Origin: Herbaspirillum sp. CF444 | GTDB taxonomy: Bacteria; Pseudomonadota; Gammaproteobacteria; Burkholderiales; Burkholderiaceae_D | Direction: 5' to 3' | Assembly: GCF_000282135.1 (NCBI RefSeq) | Contig: NZ_AKJW01000113.1 | Location: 1-64,000 of the forward strand | Length of the DNA: 64,000 nt | Shown here: in pieces, positions 8,861 through 17,873 of the stretch | Numbering within the stretch: position 1 is the stretch's first letter | How the letters are laid out: each line of letters starts with the position of its first letter | Made by a program: the position numbers and the translations under genes | Notes under the pieces: model-generated | Told to the model about the DNA's origin: nothing | What the model saw: the letters and a program-made list of their open reading frames with translations, nothing else | Database searches by the model: none

Positions 8861-9886
8861 ATGCTGGTTACGAAACAAAAAGTCTTGCGAAAATTCTGGT
8901 ACGCGGTCATGCCGATCACGATGCTGGAAGACGGGCCCAAGCCGTTCACGCTGCTGGGCGAGAACATCGTCGTCTGGCTCAAGTCGCCGGGCAAGCCGGC
9001 GGCCTTGCAGGATCGTTGCTGCCATCGCACGGCGAAATTGTCGAAGGGGTTTGTCGACAACGGCAACATCGTCTGCGGCTATCACGGCTGGACCTTCGAC
9101 TGCGCCGGCGCCTGCGTGCGCGTGCCGCAGAACGCCGACGGCTCGGTGCCGGCCGGCGCGATGGTGCAGTCGTATTATTGCGAAGAGCGTTACGGCTACG
9201 TGTGGGTGGCGCTGGAAAAGCCGCTGCGCGACATCCCGTTCTTCCCGGAAGAAACCACGCCCGGCTATCGCCGCATCTTCCAGTTCTACGAACGTTGGGA
9301 AACCAGCGCGCTGCGGATGATGGAAAACTCCTTCGACAATTCGCACTTCAGCTATGTCCATCGCGGCACCTTCGGCCTGTACGACCAGCCCAAGCCGGAG
9401 AAGTACGAGATCAACGAAACCGATTACGGCTTCGAAGCGGAAACGCTGGTGCCGATCAAGAACGTGCCGGCCAGCTATCGCGTCACCGGCACCACCGACG
9501 ACACCACCATGCGCCACATGTTCAACCGCTGGTACCTGCCGTTTTCGCGCCGCTTCGGTTGCCAGTATCCGAGCTCGGGCCGGCATCACATCATCTACAA
9601 CTGCGCCACGCCGATCGACGACGGCTCCATCATGCTGGCGCAATGGCTATACCGCAACGACGCCGAAGAAGATTGCGCCGAAGCCGAGCTGATCGCCTGG
9701 GACGCGCCGATTCTGGTGGAGGACCGCGAGATCCTGGAAGCCACGGACCCCGATGCCTGCATCGACGTGCGTCGCAAGCAGGAATTCCACATGGCGTCTG
9801 ATCGTCCGGGCCTGATCATGCGTCGCATGCTGTTGCAGTTGCTGGAAGAGCATGGCGAAACCGAAGTTTTCCGCAGCAAAGACTAG
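8861..9886 (+). CDS. Rieske non-heme iron oxygenase, catalytic alpha subunit
   Basis: Ring-hydroxylating or N-demethylating oxygenase, 341 residues, soluble. The Rieske [2Fe-2S] ligands are Cys53-x-His55 and Cys72-x2-His75. The mononuclear iron site follows at NSFDNSHFSYVH (Asp159 bridging, His162 and His167 as ligands). Size and single-subunit form match VanA, HpxD (hypoxanthine oxidation in Klebsiella) and the NdmA/B methylxanthine demethylases rather than the alpha-beta naphthalene type; no beta subunit gene is nearby. Electrons should come from the reductase at 5570. The ATG has AAAGGAG upstream. The substrate is inferred from context only. Confidence 0.9.
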   Translation: MLVTKQKVLRKFWYAVMPITMLEDGPKPFTLLGENIVVWLKSPGKPAALQDRCCHRTAKLSKGFVDNGNIVCGYHGWTFDCAGACVRVPQNADGSVPAGAMVQSYYCEERYGYVWVALEKPLRDIPFFPEETTPGYRRIFQFYERWETSALRMMENSFDNSHFSYVHRGTFGLYDQPKPEKYEINETDYGFEAETLVPIKNVPASYRVTGTTDDTTMRHMFNRWYLPFSRRFGCQYPSSGRHHIIYNCATPIDDGSIMLAQWLYRNDAEEDCAEAELIAWDAPILVEDREILEATDPDACIDVRRKQEFHMASDRPGLIMRRMLLQLLEEHGETEVFRSKD

Positions 9887-9898
9887 AGGCCGGGAGCA

Positions 9899-10777
9899 AT
9901 GATGAAACGAGACGATCACGCGATGCCGCAACTGGCGGCCTGGGAGCAGGGCGCTGCCGACCCTGCCTCCTCAATCGATGCAGTGCTGAGCGCACAGCGG
10001 GTGGAGAAGACCTATCGCAACGGCACCCGTGCGCTGGACGAGGTGAAGCTGGACATCCGGCGCGGCGAGTTCGTCTCGCTGCTCGGTCCGTCCGGCTGCG
10101 GCAAGAGCACGCTGCTGAAGATGTTCGCCGGGCTGGAGGAGCCGTCGCACGGCCACATCCGCTGGTGGGGCAAGAACCTGGCGACGGTGGGCACGCCGGA
10201 CCGCACGCTGGCGATGGTGTTCCAGGAAGCGACGCTGATGCCGTGGGCGTCGGTGGAACAGAACGTGCGGCTGCCGCTGGATCTGAAGCACATGGCGCGC
10301 ACCGACAGCGACGTGCGCGTACGAGATGCGCTAAAGCTCGTGGGGCTGGAGCGCTTCCATGACGCCTATCCGCGCGAGCTGTCGGGCGGCATGCAGATGC
10401 GCGCCTCGATTGCGCGCGCGCTGGCGACGTGGCCCAATCTGCTGCTGATGGACGAGCCTTTCGGCGCACTCGACGAGTTCACGCGCAACAAGCTCGATGC
10501 CGATCTGCGCAAGATCTGGAGCCGGCAAGACCTGACCGTGGTGTTCGTCACGCACAGCATTTACGAAGCGGTGTATCTGTCGAGCCGCGTGGTGGTGATG
10601 GCGGCGCGGCCGGGGCGCGTGATTGCCGATGTGCCGATCGAGGCGCCGGGCGCCGGCGGCATGCGCGACGACGCTTTCCGCATCTCGCCGGAATTCATGG
10701 GCTATTGCAAGATCCTGTCCGATTACCTGACGCTGGCCAATCAAGAAGGAGGCGGTCATGACCCCGTTGATCACTAA
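9899..10777 (+). CDS. ABC importer ATPase (SsuB/TauB type)
   Basis: Cytoplasmic ATPase energising uptake with the permease at 10758 and the binding protein at 6623. 292 residues with Walker A GPSGCGKST, Q-loop VFQEATLMPW, signature LSGGMQMR, Walker B LLLMDEPFGALDE and H-loop VTHSI. The short N-terminal extension (about 30 residues) before the first strand is common in this subfamily. The permease start lies 20 bases inside this gene, so the two are translationally coupled. Confidence 0.92.
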   Translation: MMKRDDHAMPQLAAWEQGAADPASSIDAVLSAQRVEKTYRNGTRALDEVKLDIRRGEFVSLLGPSGCGKSTLLKMFAGLEEPSHGHIRWWGKNLATVGTPDRTLAMVFQEATLMPWASVEQNVRLPLDLKHMARTDSDVRVRDALKLVGLERFHDAYPRELSGGMQMRASIARALATWPNLLLMDEPFGALDEFTRNKLDADLRKIWSRQDLTVVFVTHSIYEAVYLSSRVVVMAARPGRVIADVPIEAPGAGGMRDDAFRISPEFMGYCKILSDYLTLANQEGGGHDPVDH

Positions 10778-11549
10778 TCCGAAATTCCTGCGTGTCGCCG
10801 CGCCATTCACGATCGGCGTGGTGTTGCTGCTGGCGTGGCAGTTGATCTGCACGCTGCTGGAGGTGCCGGTCTACCTGGTGCCGACGCCATTGGTGATTGC
10901 CAGGACGCTGATGGCGGACTGGGGACTATTGTCGGACTCGCTGCTGGTGACGCTGAAGATCACCTTCCTGGCCTTCGTGCTGTCGGTGCTGCTGGGTGTC
11001 GCGATTGCCTTCGTGTTCGTGCAGAGCCGCTTCATTGAAGTCAGCTTCTTCCCGTACGCGATCATCCTGCAGGTGACGCCGATCGTCGCCATCGCGCCAT
11101 TGATCATCATCTGGGTCAAGGAGCCGACCTTCGCGCTGGTGATTTGCGCGACCATCATGGCGCTGTTCCCGATCATCTCCAACACCACGCTGGGATTGCG
11201 CAGCGTCAATCCGGGTTTGCTGAACCTGTTCAAGCTGAACAAGGCGTCGCGCTGGCAGACCTTGCGCCGCTTGCGCATTCCCAGCGCCTTGCCGTACTTC
11301 TTCGGCGGCTTGCGGATCTCCAGCGGGCTGGCGCTGATCGGCGCGGTGGTGGCGGAGTTTGTCGCCGGCACCGGCGGCACCGGATCGGGACTGGCGTATC
11401 AGATCCTGCAGGCGGGTTTTCAACTGAACATTCCGCGCTTGTTTGCGGCGCTGTTCTTGATTACCGTGACCGGGATCGTCTTGTTCCTCGCCATGATGGC
11501 CTTGTCGCGCGTGGCGCTGGCCGGATGGCATGAAAGTGAAATGGGTTAA
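10758..11549 (+). CDS. ABC importer permease (SsuC/TauC type)
   Basis: Inner-membrane permease, 263 residues, with about six hydrophobic helices. The BPD_transp_1 domain includes the cytoplasmic coupling motif region (LFKLNKASRWQTLRRLRIPSALP), which has the expected EAA-like layout just before PYFFGGLRI. It partners the ATPase, whose last 20 bases it overlaps. It belongs with the NMT1 binding protein upstream, making a complete nitrate/sulfonate/taurine-family importer. Confidence 0.92.
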   Translation: MTPLITNPKFLRVAAPFTIGVVLLLAWQLICTLLEVPVYLVPTPLVIARTLMADWGLLSDSLLVTLKITFLAFVLSVLLGVAIAFVFVQSRFIEVSFFPYAIILQVTPIVAIAPLIIIWVKEPTFALVICATIMALFPIISNTTLGLRSVNPGLLNLFKLNKASRWQTLRRLRIPSALPYFFGGLRISSGLALIGAVVAEFVAGTGGTGSGLAYQILQAGFQLNIPRLFAALFLITVTGIVLFLAMMALSRVALAGWHESEMG

Positions 11550-11555
11550 CGCAAA

Positions 11556-12989
11556 ATGACGACTTCTTTTTTGATCAGCAACATCGACGCCATCATGACC
11601 GGCTTGCCCGGCGCAGCGGCACGTCATGCCGGGCCGGACATCCGTGTGGTCGACGGCGTCATCGCCGCCATCGGCAGGCTGTCGCCCTTGGCGGGCGAGA
11701 CGATTGTGGATGCGACCGATTGCATCGCGTATCCCTCATGGGTGAACACGCATCACCATCTGTTCCAGTCCATGCTCAAGGGCGATCCGGCCGGCATCGA
11801 TGCCTCGCTGACGCCGTGGCTGGCGGCGACGCCTTACCGTTATCGCGCCAAATTCGACGAGAAGCTGTTTCGCCTGGCCGCACGCATCGGCTTGGTGGAG
11901 CTGATGCGTTCCGGCTGCGGCACGGTGGCCGATCACAACTATCTGTATTACCCCGGCATGCCCTACGACACCTCGGCGATTCTGTTCGAAGAAGCCGAAG
12001 CGCTCGGCCTGCGCTTCGTGCTGTGCCGGGGCGGCGCGACGCAGACGCGCCAGTTGGAAGCGGAGTTGCCGACGGCCTTGCGACCGGAAACGCTGGACGG
12101 TTACCTGACCGACATGGAGCGATTGATCAAGCGGTATCACGACCCGTCGCCGGCGGCGATGCGCCGCGTGGTGATGGCGCCGACCACGCCGCTGTATTCG
12201 GCCACGCCGGAAGAGTTGCGCACCATGGCCGGTTTTGCGCGCCGGGCCGGCGTGCGCCTGCACAGCCATCTGTCGGAAACGGTCGGCTATCAGGATACCG
12301 CGCAGGGCAAGCATCGCTGCACGCCGGTGGAATTCGCCGAGCGCTGCGACTGGCTCGGCAGCGACGTCTGGTTCGCCCATCTGGTCAAGCTTGATCCGTC
12401 CGAAATCGCCTTGCTCGGCAAGACCGGTACCGGGATTGCGCATTGTCCGCAAAGCAACGGCCGGCTAGGCAGCGGCATCGCGCCGATCCGCCAGCTGGAA
12501 GAGGCGGGCGTACCGATTTCCATCGGCGTCGACGGCGCGGCCTCCAACGAAGCGGCCGATATGCTGTCGGAAACCCACGCGGCCTGGCTGATGCAGCGCG
12601 CGCGGCGCGGCCAGGAGGCGACGCCGTCCTATGCCGGCGGCACGTTTGAAGGCGGCGCCGACGCCGCGACGGTGGAAGACGTGGTGCGTTGGGGCACGAC
12701 CGGCGGCGCCAGGGTGCTGGGGCTGCACGGCATGGGCGGCATGGGCGGCATCGAGGGCTTGCAGGTTGGACAACAGGCCGACATCGCGCTGTATCGTCTG
12801 GACGATCCGCGCTATTTCGGCCTGCACGATCCGGCCCTGGGACCGGTGGTCGGCGGCGGGCGGCCGTATCTGAAAGCCTTGTACGTGGCGGGCAAGGCGG
12901 TTGTTGAAGATGACGACATTCCCGGCCTTGATCTGGCGGCCCTGGGGCGGGAGGCAAGGGAGGCAACGCGGCGTTTGCTGGCAGCCTAG
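11556..12989 (+). CDS. Amidohydrolase of the 8-oxoguanine deaminase / AtzB group
   Basis: Metal-dependent hydrolytic deaminase of the amidohydrolase superfamily, 477 residues. Visible metal and substrate positions are the HHH after VNT (strand 1), ADHNYLY, HSHLSE (strand 5 His), FAHLVK (strand 6 His) and VDGAASNE (strand 8 Asp). The spacing resembles 8-oxoguanine deaminase and hydroxyatrazine ethylaminohydrolase more than classical guanine deaminase. It follows the permease after only 6 bases, ending the operon. Removal of an exocyclic amine as ammonia would fit the nitrogen-controlled promoter. The exact ring substrate cannot be read from sequence. Confidence 0.82.
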   Translation: MTTSFLISNIDAIMTGLPGAAARHAGPDIRVVDGVIAAIGRLSPLAGETIVDATDCIAYPSWVNTHHHLFQSMLKGDPAGIDASLTPWLAATPYRYRAKFDEKLFRLAARIGLVELMRSGCGTVADHNYLYYPGMPYDTSAILFEEAEALGLRFVLCRGGATQTRQLEAELPTALRPETLDGYLTDMERLIKRYHDPSPAAMRRVVMAPTTPLYSATPEELRTMAGFARRAGVRLHSHLSETVGYQDTAQGKHRCTPVEFAERCDWLGSDVWFAHLVKLDPSEIALLGKTGTGIAHCPQSNGRLGSGIAPIRQLEEAGVPISIGVDGAASNEAADMLSETHAAWLMQRARRGQEATPSYAGGTFEGGADAATVEDVVRWGTTGGARVLGLHGMGGMGGIEGLQVGQQADIALYRLDDPRYFGLHDPALGPVVGGGRPYLKALYVAGKAVVEDDDIPGLDLAALGREAREATRRLLAA

Positions 12990-13076
12990 GGCGACTCGCC
13001 CGGCGGCCGAGCTGAAAGCAGCAAGGGCTCGCCGCCGGACTGGGGGATTCGTCGTAAAACTGCTAAAATGGCGGGC

Positions 13077-13766
13077 ATGATCAAGCGACGCAAAGCCTTC
13101 TCCGCCGACACCTCCGACGCTGCCTACGACGCGACGGAAACCTCCGATTTTGCGGCAAGCACCGACAAAGCCGCCAAACTCGCTCCCGAGTTCGATCTGA
13201 CCGATCATTTCCTGATAGCAATGCCTTCGATGCTGGATCCGATTTTCGGCGGCACCGTGGTGTATCTGTGCGAACACAATCAGAATGGCGCGCTCGGCGT
13301 CGTCATCAACAAGCCGACCGACATGACCATGGATGTCCTGTTCGATCGCATCAATCTCAAGCTGGAAATCATCCACGACTCGCCTGACGCCGTCCCCGAG
13401 CTGTATCGCAGCCCGGTGATGTTCGGCGGTCCGGTGCAGGTGGAGCGCGGTTTCGTGCTGCATACGGCGATGAGCCAGTTTTCCTCGACCCTGCAGGTGA
13501 CCGACGGTATTTCCCTGACCACCTCCAAGGACGTGCTGGAAGCGGTCGCCCACGGCGACGGTCCGCAGCAGGTGCTGGTCAGCCTGGGTTGCTCGGGCTG
13601 GAGCGCCGGCCAGCTGGAAGACGAACTCGCCCGCAACGGCTGGCTGACCGTCAAGGCGGATCCGTCCATCATTTTCGACTTGCCGGTGGAGCAACGCTTC
13701 ACTGCAGCGCTGGCCTTGCTGGGCATCGACCCGGTCATGCTCAGCGGCGACTTCGGCCGGGCCTGA
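13077..13766 (+). CDS. yqgE: YqgE/AlgH family protein (DUF179)
   Basis: Conserved cytoplasmic protein of unknown biochemical role. The family core begins at LTDHFLIAMPSM and includes VYLCEHNQNGALGVVINKP and the conserved Gly/Trp-rich region LGCSGWSAGQLE. About 40 additional residues precede the core compared with the enteric form. The ATG at 13077 is used; another ATG at 13068 overlaps a -10-like TAAAAT (13064-13069). Neighbours ruvX and pyrR follow closely, the conserved betaproteobacterial order. Confidence 0.92.
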   Translation: MIKRRKAFSADTSDAAYDATETSDFAASTDKAAKLAPEFDLTDHFLIAMPSMLDPIFGGTVVYLCEHNQNGALGVVINKPTDMTMDVLFDRINLKLEIIHDSPDAVPELYRSPVMFGGPVQVERGFVLHTAMSQFSSTLQVTDGISLTTSKDVLEAVAHGDGPQQVLVSLGCSGWSAGQLEDELARNGWLTVKADPSIIFDLPVEQRFTAALALLGIDPVMLSGDFGRA

Positions 13767-13776
13767 GCAGCAATCC

Positions 13777-14169
13777 GTGGAAACGCTCCTGGCCTTCGAC
13801 TTCGGCTTAAAGCGCATCGGCGTGGCAATCGGCAATACCCTGATCAAGCAAGCCCAGCCTTTGACCATCATCAGCGCCGCGACCAACGACGCCAAGTTCG
13901 CCGAACTCGGCAAGCTGATCGACGAGTGGACGCCGACGCGCTGCATCGTCGGCCTGCCCAGCCACCCCGACGGCGCCGAACACGAGATGACCGTACGCTG
14001 CCGCCGCTTTGCCAACCAGCTGCACGGCCGCTTCGGCGTCGAGACGGTGCTGGTGGACGAGCGCTATTCCTCGGCAGTGATCGAACAGCGCCGCGGCGAG
14101 CATATCGACGCCGAGGCCGCCGCCATTATTTTGCAGCAATATTTTGACGACTCCCATGAGCACAACTAA
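13777..14169 (+). CDS. ruvX: RuvX/YqgF, RNase H-like resolvase-fold protein
   Basis: 130-residue RNase H-fold protein, proposed Holliday junction resolvase and implicated in 16S rRNA 5' end processing. Acidic active-site residues are seen in LLAFDFGLKRIGVA (first Asp), in the central VGLPSH/GAEHEM region, and in VLVDERYSS (second Asp-Glu). The start is GTG at 13777, only 10 bases after the yqgE stop. The end overlaps pyrR. Confidence 0.93.
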   Translation: METLLAFDFGLKRIGVAIGNTLIKQAQPLTIISAATNDAKFAELGKLIDEWTPTRCIVGLPSHPDGAEHEMTVRCRRFANQLHGRFGVETVLVDERYSSAVIEQRRGEHIDAEAAAIILQQYFDDSHEHN

Positions 14170-14674
14170 CACTCTCCCGCCGCTGGACGCAGAAGCGCTG
14201 TACGCCAGGCTGGCGCAGCAAGTCAAAGCCGGCCTGCAAGGCGTCGAGCATGCCGCCATCGTCGGCATCCATTCCGGCGGCGCCTGGCTGGCCGAACGCC
14301 TGGCCGCCGAGTTGCAGCTGAACGACCGCCTCGGCTTCATCGACGTGTCCTTCTACCGCGACGACTTTGCCGAGAAAGGCCTGCGTTCGGACGTCAAGCC
14401 GAGCCAGATCGGTTTCGACGTCGAAGGCGCGACCATCGTGCTGGTCGACGACGTGCTCTACACCGGCCGCACCACGCGCGCCGCGATCAACGAGCTGTTC
14501 GACTACGGTCGCCCGGCGCGCATCCTGCTGGCGTCGCTGGTCGACCGCGGCGGCCGCGAACTGCCGATCGCCGCCGACTTCCTGGCCGAGACGATTGCGC
14601 TCGCCGACGATCAATCCCTGCAACTGCAACGCGCCGACGACGGCCGATTTTCCCTGACGGTGGTCCATGCTTAA
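14156..14674 (+). CDS. pyrR: PyrR-type uracil phosphoribosyltransferase/regulator
   Basis: Phosphoribosyltransferase-fold protein, 172 residues from the ATG at 14156. The PRPP-binding loop [16 protein letters not shown] is intact, and the N-terminal region has the [12 protein letters not shown] motif. In Bacillus PyrR binds pyr leader RNA; in Gram-negatives the regulatory role is less certain and activity may be only UPRTase. The start lies inside ruvX (14-base overlap) and the end overlaps pyrB by 8 bases, so all are coupled. No antiterminator-like leader is evident before it. Confidence 0.92.
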   Translation: MSTTNTLPPLDAEALYARLAQQVKAGLQGVEHAAIVGIHSGGAWLAERLAAELQLNDRLGFIDVSFYRDDFAEKGLRSDVKPSQIGFDVEGATIVLVDDVLYTGRTTRAAINELFDYGRPARILLASLVDRGGRELPIAADFLAETIALADDQSLQLQRADDGRFSLTVVHA

Positions 14675-15626
14675 TCCACAACTGAACAAGAACGGCGAAC
14701 TGCAACATCTGCTGACCATCGAAGGTCTGCCCAAAGCAATCATCACCAATATCCTCGACACCGCATCGTCCTTCGTCAGCATCGGCGACCGCGAAGTGAA
14801 GAAGGTGCCGCTGATGCGCGGCAAGAGCGTGTTCAACCTGTTCTTCGAGAATTCCACGCGCACCCGCACCACTTTCGAGATCGCCTCGAAGCGCCTGTCG
14901 GCCGACGTGATCAACCTGAACATCTCCGCCTCCAGCGCCAGCAAGGGCGAGTCGCTGCTCGACACCATCGACAACCTGGCGGCGATGCACGCCGACATGT
15001 TCGTGGTGCGCCATTCGCAATCGGGCGCGCCTTACCTGATCGCCAAGCACCTGATCGACACCAAACAATCGCACGTACACGTGGTCAACGCCGGCGACGG
15101 CCGCCATGCGCATCCGACCCAGGGTCTTCTGGACATGTACACGATCCGTCACTACAAGAAGGATTTCACCAACTTGCGCGTGGCGATCGTCGGCGACATC
15201 CTGCACAGCCGCGTGGCGCGCTCCGACATCCACGGCCTCACCACGCTGGGCGTGCCGGAAGTGCGCGCCATCGGTCCCAGCACGCTGCTGCCGAGCGGGC
15301 TGGAGCAAATGGGCGTGCGCGTCTTCCACAACATGGAAGAAGGCCTGAAGGACGTCGACGTCATCATCATGCTGCGCCTGCAGAACGAACGCATGAGCGG
15401 CGCCTTGCTGCCGTCGGCGCAGGAGTTCTTCAAGAGCTACGGCCTGACGCCCGAGCGCCTGGCGCTGGCCAAGCCGGACGCCATCGTGATGCACCCGGGG
15501 CCGATGAACCGCGGCGTCGAGATCGACTCAGCCGTGGCCGACGGCGCGCAAGCCGTGATCCTGCCGCAGGTGACCTTCGGCATCGCGGTGCGCATGGCGG
15601 TGATGAGCATCGTCGCAGGTAATTAA
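14667..15626 (+). CDS. pyrB: Aspartate carbamoyltransferase catalytic subunit
   Basis: Commits carbamoyl phosphate and aspartate to pyrimidine synthesis. 319 residues. The carbamoyl-phosphate loop [13 protein letters not shown], the mobile-loop motif [14 protein letters not shown] and the aspartate-binding HPGPMNRG are all present. No PyrI regulatory gene lies near. Instead a dihydroorotase-like pseudoenzyme gene follows at 15768, matching class A ATCase complexes (PyrB plus PyrC') described in Pseudomonas. It overlaps pyrR by 8 bases. Confidence 0.96.
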   Translation: MLNPQLNKNGELQHLLTIEGLPKAIITNILDTASSFVSIGDREVKKVPLMRGKSVFNLFFENSTRTRTTFEIASKRLSADVINLNISASSASKGESLLDTIDNLAAMHADMFVVRHSQSGAPYLIAKHLIDTKQSHVHVVNAGDGRHAHPTQGLLDMYTIRHYKKDFTNLRVAIVGDILHSRVARSDIHGLTTLGVPEVRAIGPSTLLPSGLEQMGVRVFHNMEEGLKDVDVIIMLRLQNERMSGALLPSAQEFFKSYGLTPERLALAKPDAIVMHPGPMNRGVEIDSAVADGAQAVILPQVTFGIAVRMAVMSIVAGN

Positions 15627-15642
15627 TTTATTAGTACAAACA

Positions 15643-15741
15643 GGACTGACGCAAAATTGTCCCAGCTAGGTGTGCCGACGAAGGCAGTACGGCGGTACGA
15701 CTAGGAGGCATAACGACGCTGGGGCAGTTTTGCGTCAGTCC
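15643..15741. repeat. Long inverted repeat between pyrB and pyrX
   Basis: Two 24-base arms (15643-15666 and 15718-15741) are inverted copies matching at 22 of 24 positions. The mismatches are of the kind that become G-U pairs in RNA. The 51-base interior has its own small GTAC..GTAC palindrome near 15687-15700. It could be a mobile intergenic repeat, or an RNA structure controlling read-through to pyrX. No T-run follows, so it is not a standard terminator. Confidence 0.7.
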
Positions 15742-15767
15742 CAACGCGGACAAGAGTGGAATAGCGC

Positions 15768-17048
15768 ATGAAACTGCATATCAAGAACGGCAGACTGATC
15801 GACCCTGCCAACAATATCGACGCGCAACAAGACGTGTTCATCGCCGCCGGCAAAGTAGTCGGCATCGGCAAGGCTCCCACTGATTTCACGGCCAACAAGA
15901 CCATCGACGCGGCCGGCCTGGTGGTTGCTCCCGGCCTGGTCGACCTGAGCGCGCGCCTGCGCGAGCCGGGTTACGAATACAAAGCCACGCTGGAATCCGA
16001 AATGCAGGCCGCCATGCAAGGCGGCGTCACCAGTCTCCTGTGTCCGCCGGACACCGATCCCGTGCTCGACGAGCCGGGTCTGGTCGAAATGCTCAAGCAC
16101 CGCGCCAAGTCGCTCAACCAGGCCCACGTGTATCCGTTGGGTGCGTTGACCGTCGGCCTGAAGGGCAAGGCGCTGACGGAAATGGCCGAGCTGACCGACG
16201 CCGGCTGCGTCGGCTTCTCGCAGGCCGATGAACCCATTCTCGACACGACCGTGTTGCTCTCCGCGCTGCAATACGCCAAGACCTTCGACTACACCGTCTG
16301 GCTGCGCCCGCAGGACCCGCACCTGGGTCGCCACGGTATCGCGCACAGCGGTCCGGCGGCGTCGCGCCTGGGCTTGTCCGGCGTGCCGGTGATGTCGGAA
16401 ACGATCGCGCTCTACACCATCTTCGAACTGGTGCGCTCGACGCGCGCCCGCGTCCACCTGTGCCGCATGTCGTCGGCTGCCGGCCTGGAACTGGTGCGCG
16501 CCGCCAAGCGCGAAGGCTTGCCGGTGACTTGCGACGTCGGCGCCCATCACATCCATTTGTCGGACATGGACATCGGTTTCTTCGATTCCAACGCGCGCGT
16601 CAATCCGCCGTTCCGCTCGCAACGCGACCGCGACGCGATTCGCGCGGCGCTGCTGGACGGCACCATCGATGCGATCTGTTCCGACCACACGCCGGTCGAT
16701 GACGACGAGAAGTTGCTGCCGTTCGGCGAAGCTTCGCCGGGCGCGACCGGCCTGGAATTGCTGCTGTCGCTGTCGCTCAAGTGGGCGCAAGAAGCCGGCG
16801 CTGCCGACGCCGTCAACAAGGCGGTCGCCAAGGTGACTACCGACGCGGCGCGCGTAGCCGGTTTGCCGGCCGGCGGCCTGAAGGTCGGCGACATTGCCGA
16901 CGTCTGCATTTTCGATCCGGAAACACGCTGGACGGTGGAAGCCAAAGCCCTCGCCAGCCAGGGCAAGCACACGCCTTTCCTCGGCTACGAACTGACCGGC
17001 CAGGTCAAGGCGACCATCGTCGCCGGACACATCGCTTTCGAGCGTTAA
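15768..17048 (+). CDS. pyrX: Dihydroorotase-like protein, probably inactive (PyrX/PyrC' type)
   Basis: 426-residue member of the class I dihydroorotase family. The metal-binding H-x-H is replaced: the strand-1 motif reads DLSARLREPG, so the usual ligands are Ser61 and Arg63. The bridging acid region reads FSQADEP instead of FSDDG-like, and the strand-5 His is Arg (LCRMSS). The later HH (GAHHIH) and the SDH motif persist. Such metal-less homologues (PyrC' of Pseudomonas) are structural partners that stabilise PyrB dodecamers rather than catalysts. Position directly after pyrB supports this. A true pyrC should exist elsewhere in the genome. The ATG follows about 25 bases after the inverted repeat. 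Confidence 0.88.
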   Translation: MKLHIKNGRLIDPANNIDAQQDVFIAAGKVVGIGKAPTDFTANKTIDAAGLVVAPGLVDLSARLREPGYEYKATLESEMQAAMQGGVTSLLCPPDTDPVLDEPGLVEMLKHRAKSLNQAHVYPLGALTVGLKGKALTEMAELTDAGCVGFSQADEPILDTTVLLSALQYAKTFDYTVWLRPQDPHLGRHGIAHSGPAASRLGLSGVPVMSETIALYTIFELVRSTRARVHLCRMSSAAGLELVRAAKREGLPVTCDVGAHHIHLSDMDIGFFDSNARVNPPFRSQRDRDAIRAALLDGTIDAICSDHTPVDDDEKLLPFGEASPGATGLELLLSLSLKWAQEAGAADAVNKAVAKVTTDAARVAGLPAGGLKVGDIADVCIFDPETRWTVEAKALASQGKHTPFLGYELTGQVKATIVAGHIAFER

Positions 17049-17063
17049 TCACAGAAAAAAGCG

Positions 17064-17873
17064 ATGCTTCCTTTTCGCATACTGCGCATGGTTGCGCATT
17101 TGTTTCTCGGCATGGCGATCTGCGCCTTCATCTTTCCCTGGATCGGCGCGGCGCGGCGCGAAGGCCATATCCGTCGCTGGTCAGGCAAGCTGCTGACCAT
17201 CTGCGGCATCCGGGTGGTGATACGCCGGCCGGATGGCGTGACGGCGCCGCCGCGTTCGCTGATCGTCGCCAATCACATTTCGTGGCTCGATATCTTCGTC
17301 GTCAACTCGATGCAGCCGTGCCGCTTCGTGGCGAAGTCGGACATCCGCAGCTGGCCCTTCATCGGCTGGCTGTGCGCCAAGACCGGGACGATCTTCATCT
17401 CGCGCGGCAAAGCCAGCGACGTGCGGCGCATCTTCAAGGGATTGGTGGAAAGCATCGAAGCCGGCGACCGCGTGGCGTTCTTCCCGGAAGGCACGACGGC
17501 GGCGCAGGGGAAATTATTGCCTTTCCACGCCAACCTGTTTGAAGCCGCGCTCGACGCCAGGGTGCCGGTGCAACCTTATGCACTGCGCTATCTGGACGCA
17601 CAGGGGAATTACCATCCGGCGGCCGATTTCATCGGCGACACCACGATCGTGGAAAGTATCCTGGCGATTTTGCATGCGCGTTCGATGACGGCGGAACTGA
17701 CGCAATTGCCGGCGATACCGACCGACGGCGCGCATCGCCGAGAATTGGCTGTCACCGCCCGGAAGGTGGTGGCGGATGGACTTGGCTATGTGCCGGAGGA
17801 TCTCATGCAAACTGCTCCGCGCGCGGGCATTCCACCTGGAACAGCGCCCGATCCTCAAGCCGTATCGCAGTAA
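17064..17873 (+). CDS. plsC: 1-acyl-sn-glycerol-3-phosphate acyltransferase
   Basis: Membrane acyltransferase forming phosphatidic acid. 269 residues. One or two N-terminal hydrophobic helices are followed by the catalytic NHISWLD (HX4D) box and the FPEGTT substrate-binding box. It follows pyrX after 15 bases, as commonly seen in Burkholderiales. Its last 71 bases overlap the end of apaH on the opposite strand. Confidence 0.92.
   Translation: MLPFRILRMVAHLFLGMAICAFIFPWIGAARREGHIRRWSGKLLTICGIRVVIRRPDGVTAPPRSLIVANHISWLDIFVVNSMQPCRFVAKSDIRSWPFIGWLCAKTGTIFISRGKASDVRRIFKGLVESIEAGDRVAFFPEGTTAAQGKLLPFHANLFEAALDARVPVQPYALRYLDAQGNYHPAADFIGDTTIVESILAILHARSMTAELTQLPAIPTDGAHRRELAVTARKVVADGLGYVPEDLMQTAPRAGIPPGTAPDPQAVSQ

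Noticed and set aside
7826-9643. Very long antisense open frame (605 codons) across the oxygenase genes
   Set aside because: It is opposite two genes with clear catalytic motifs; high-G+C codon bias produces such empty antisense frames.
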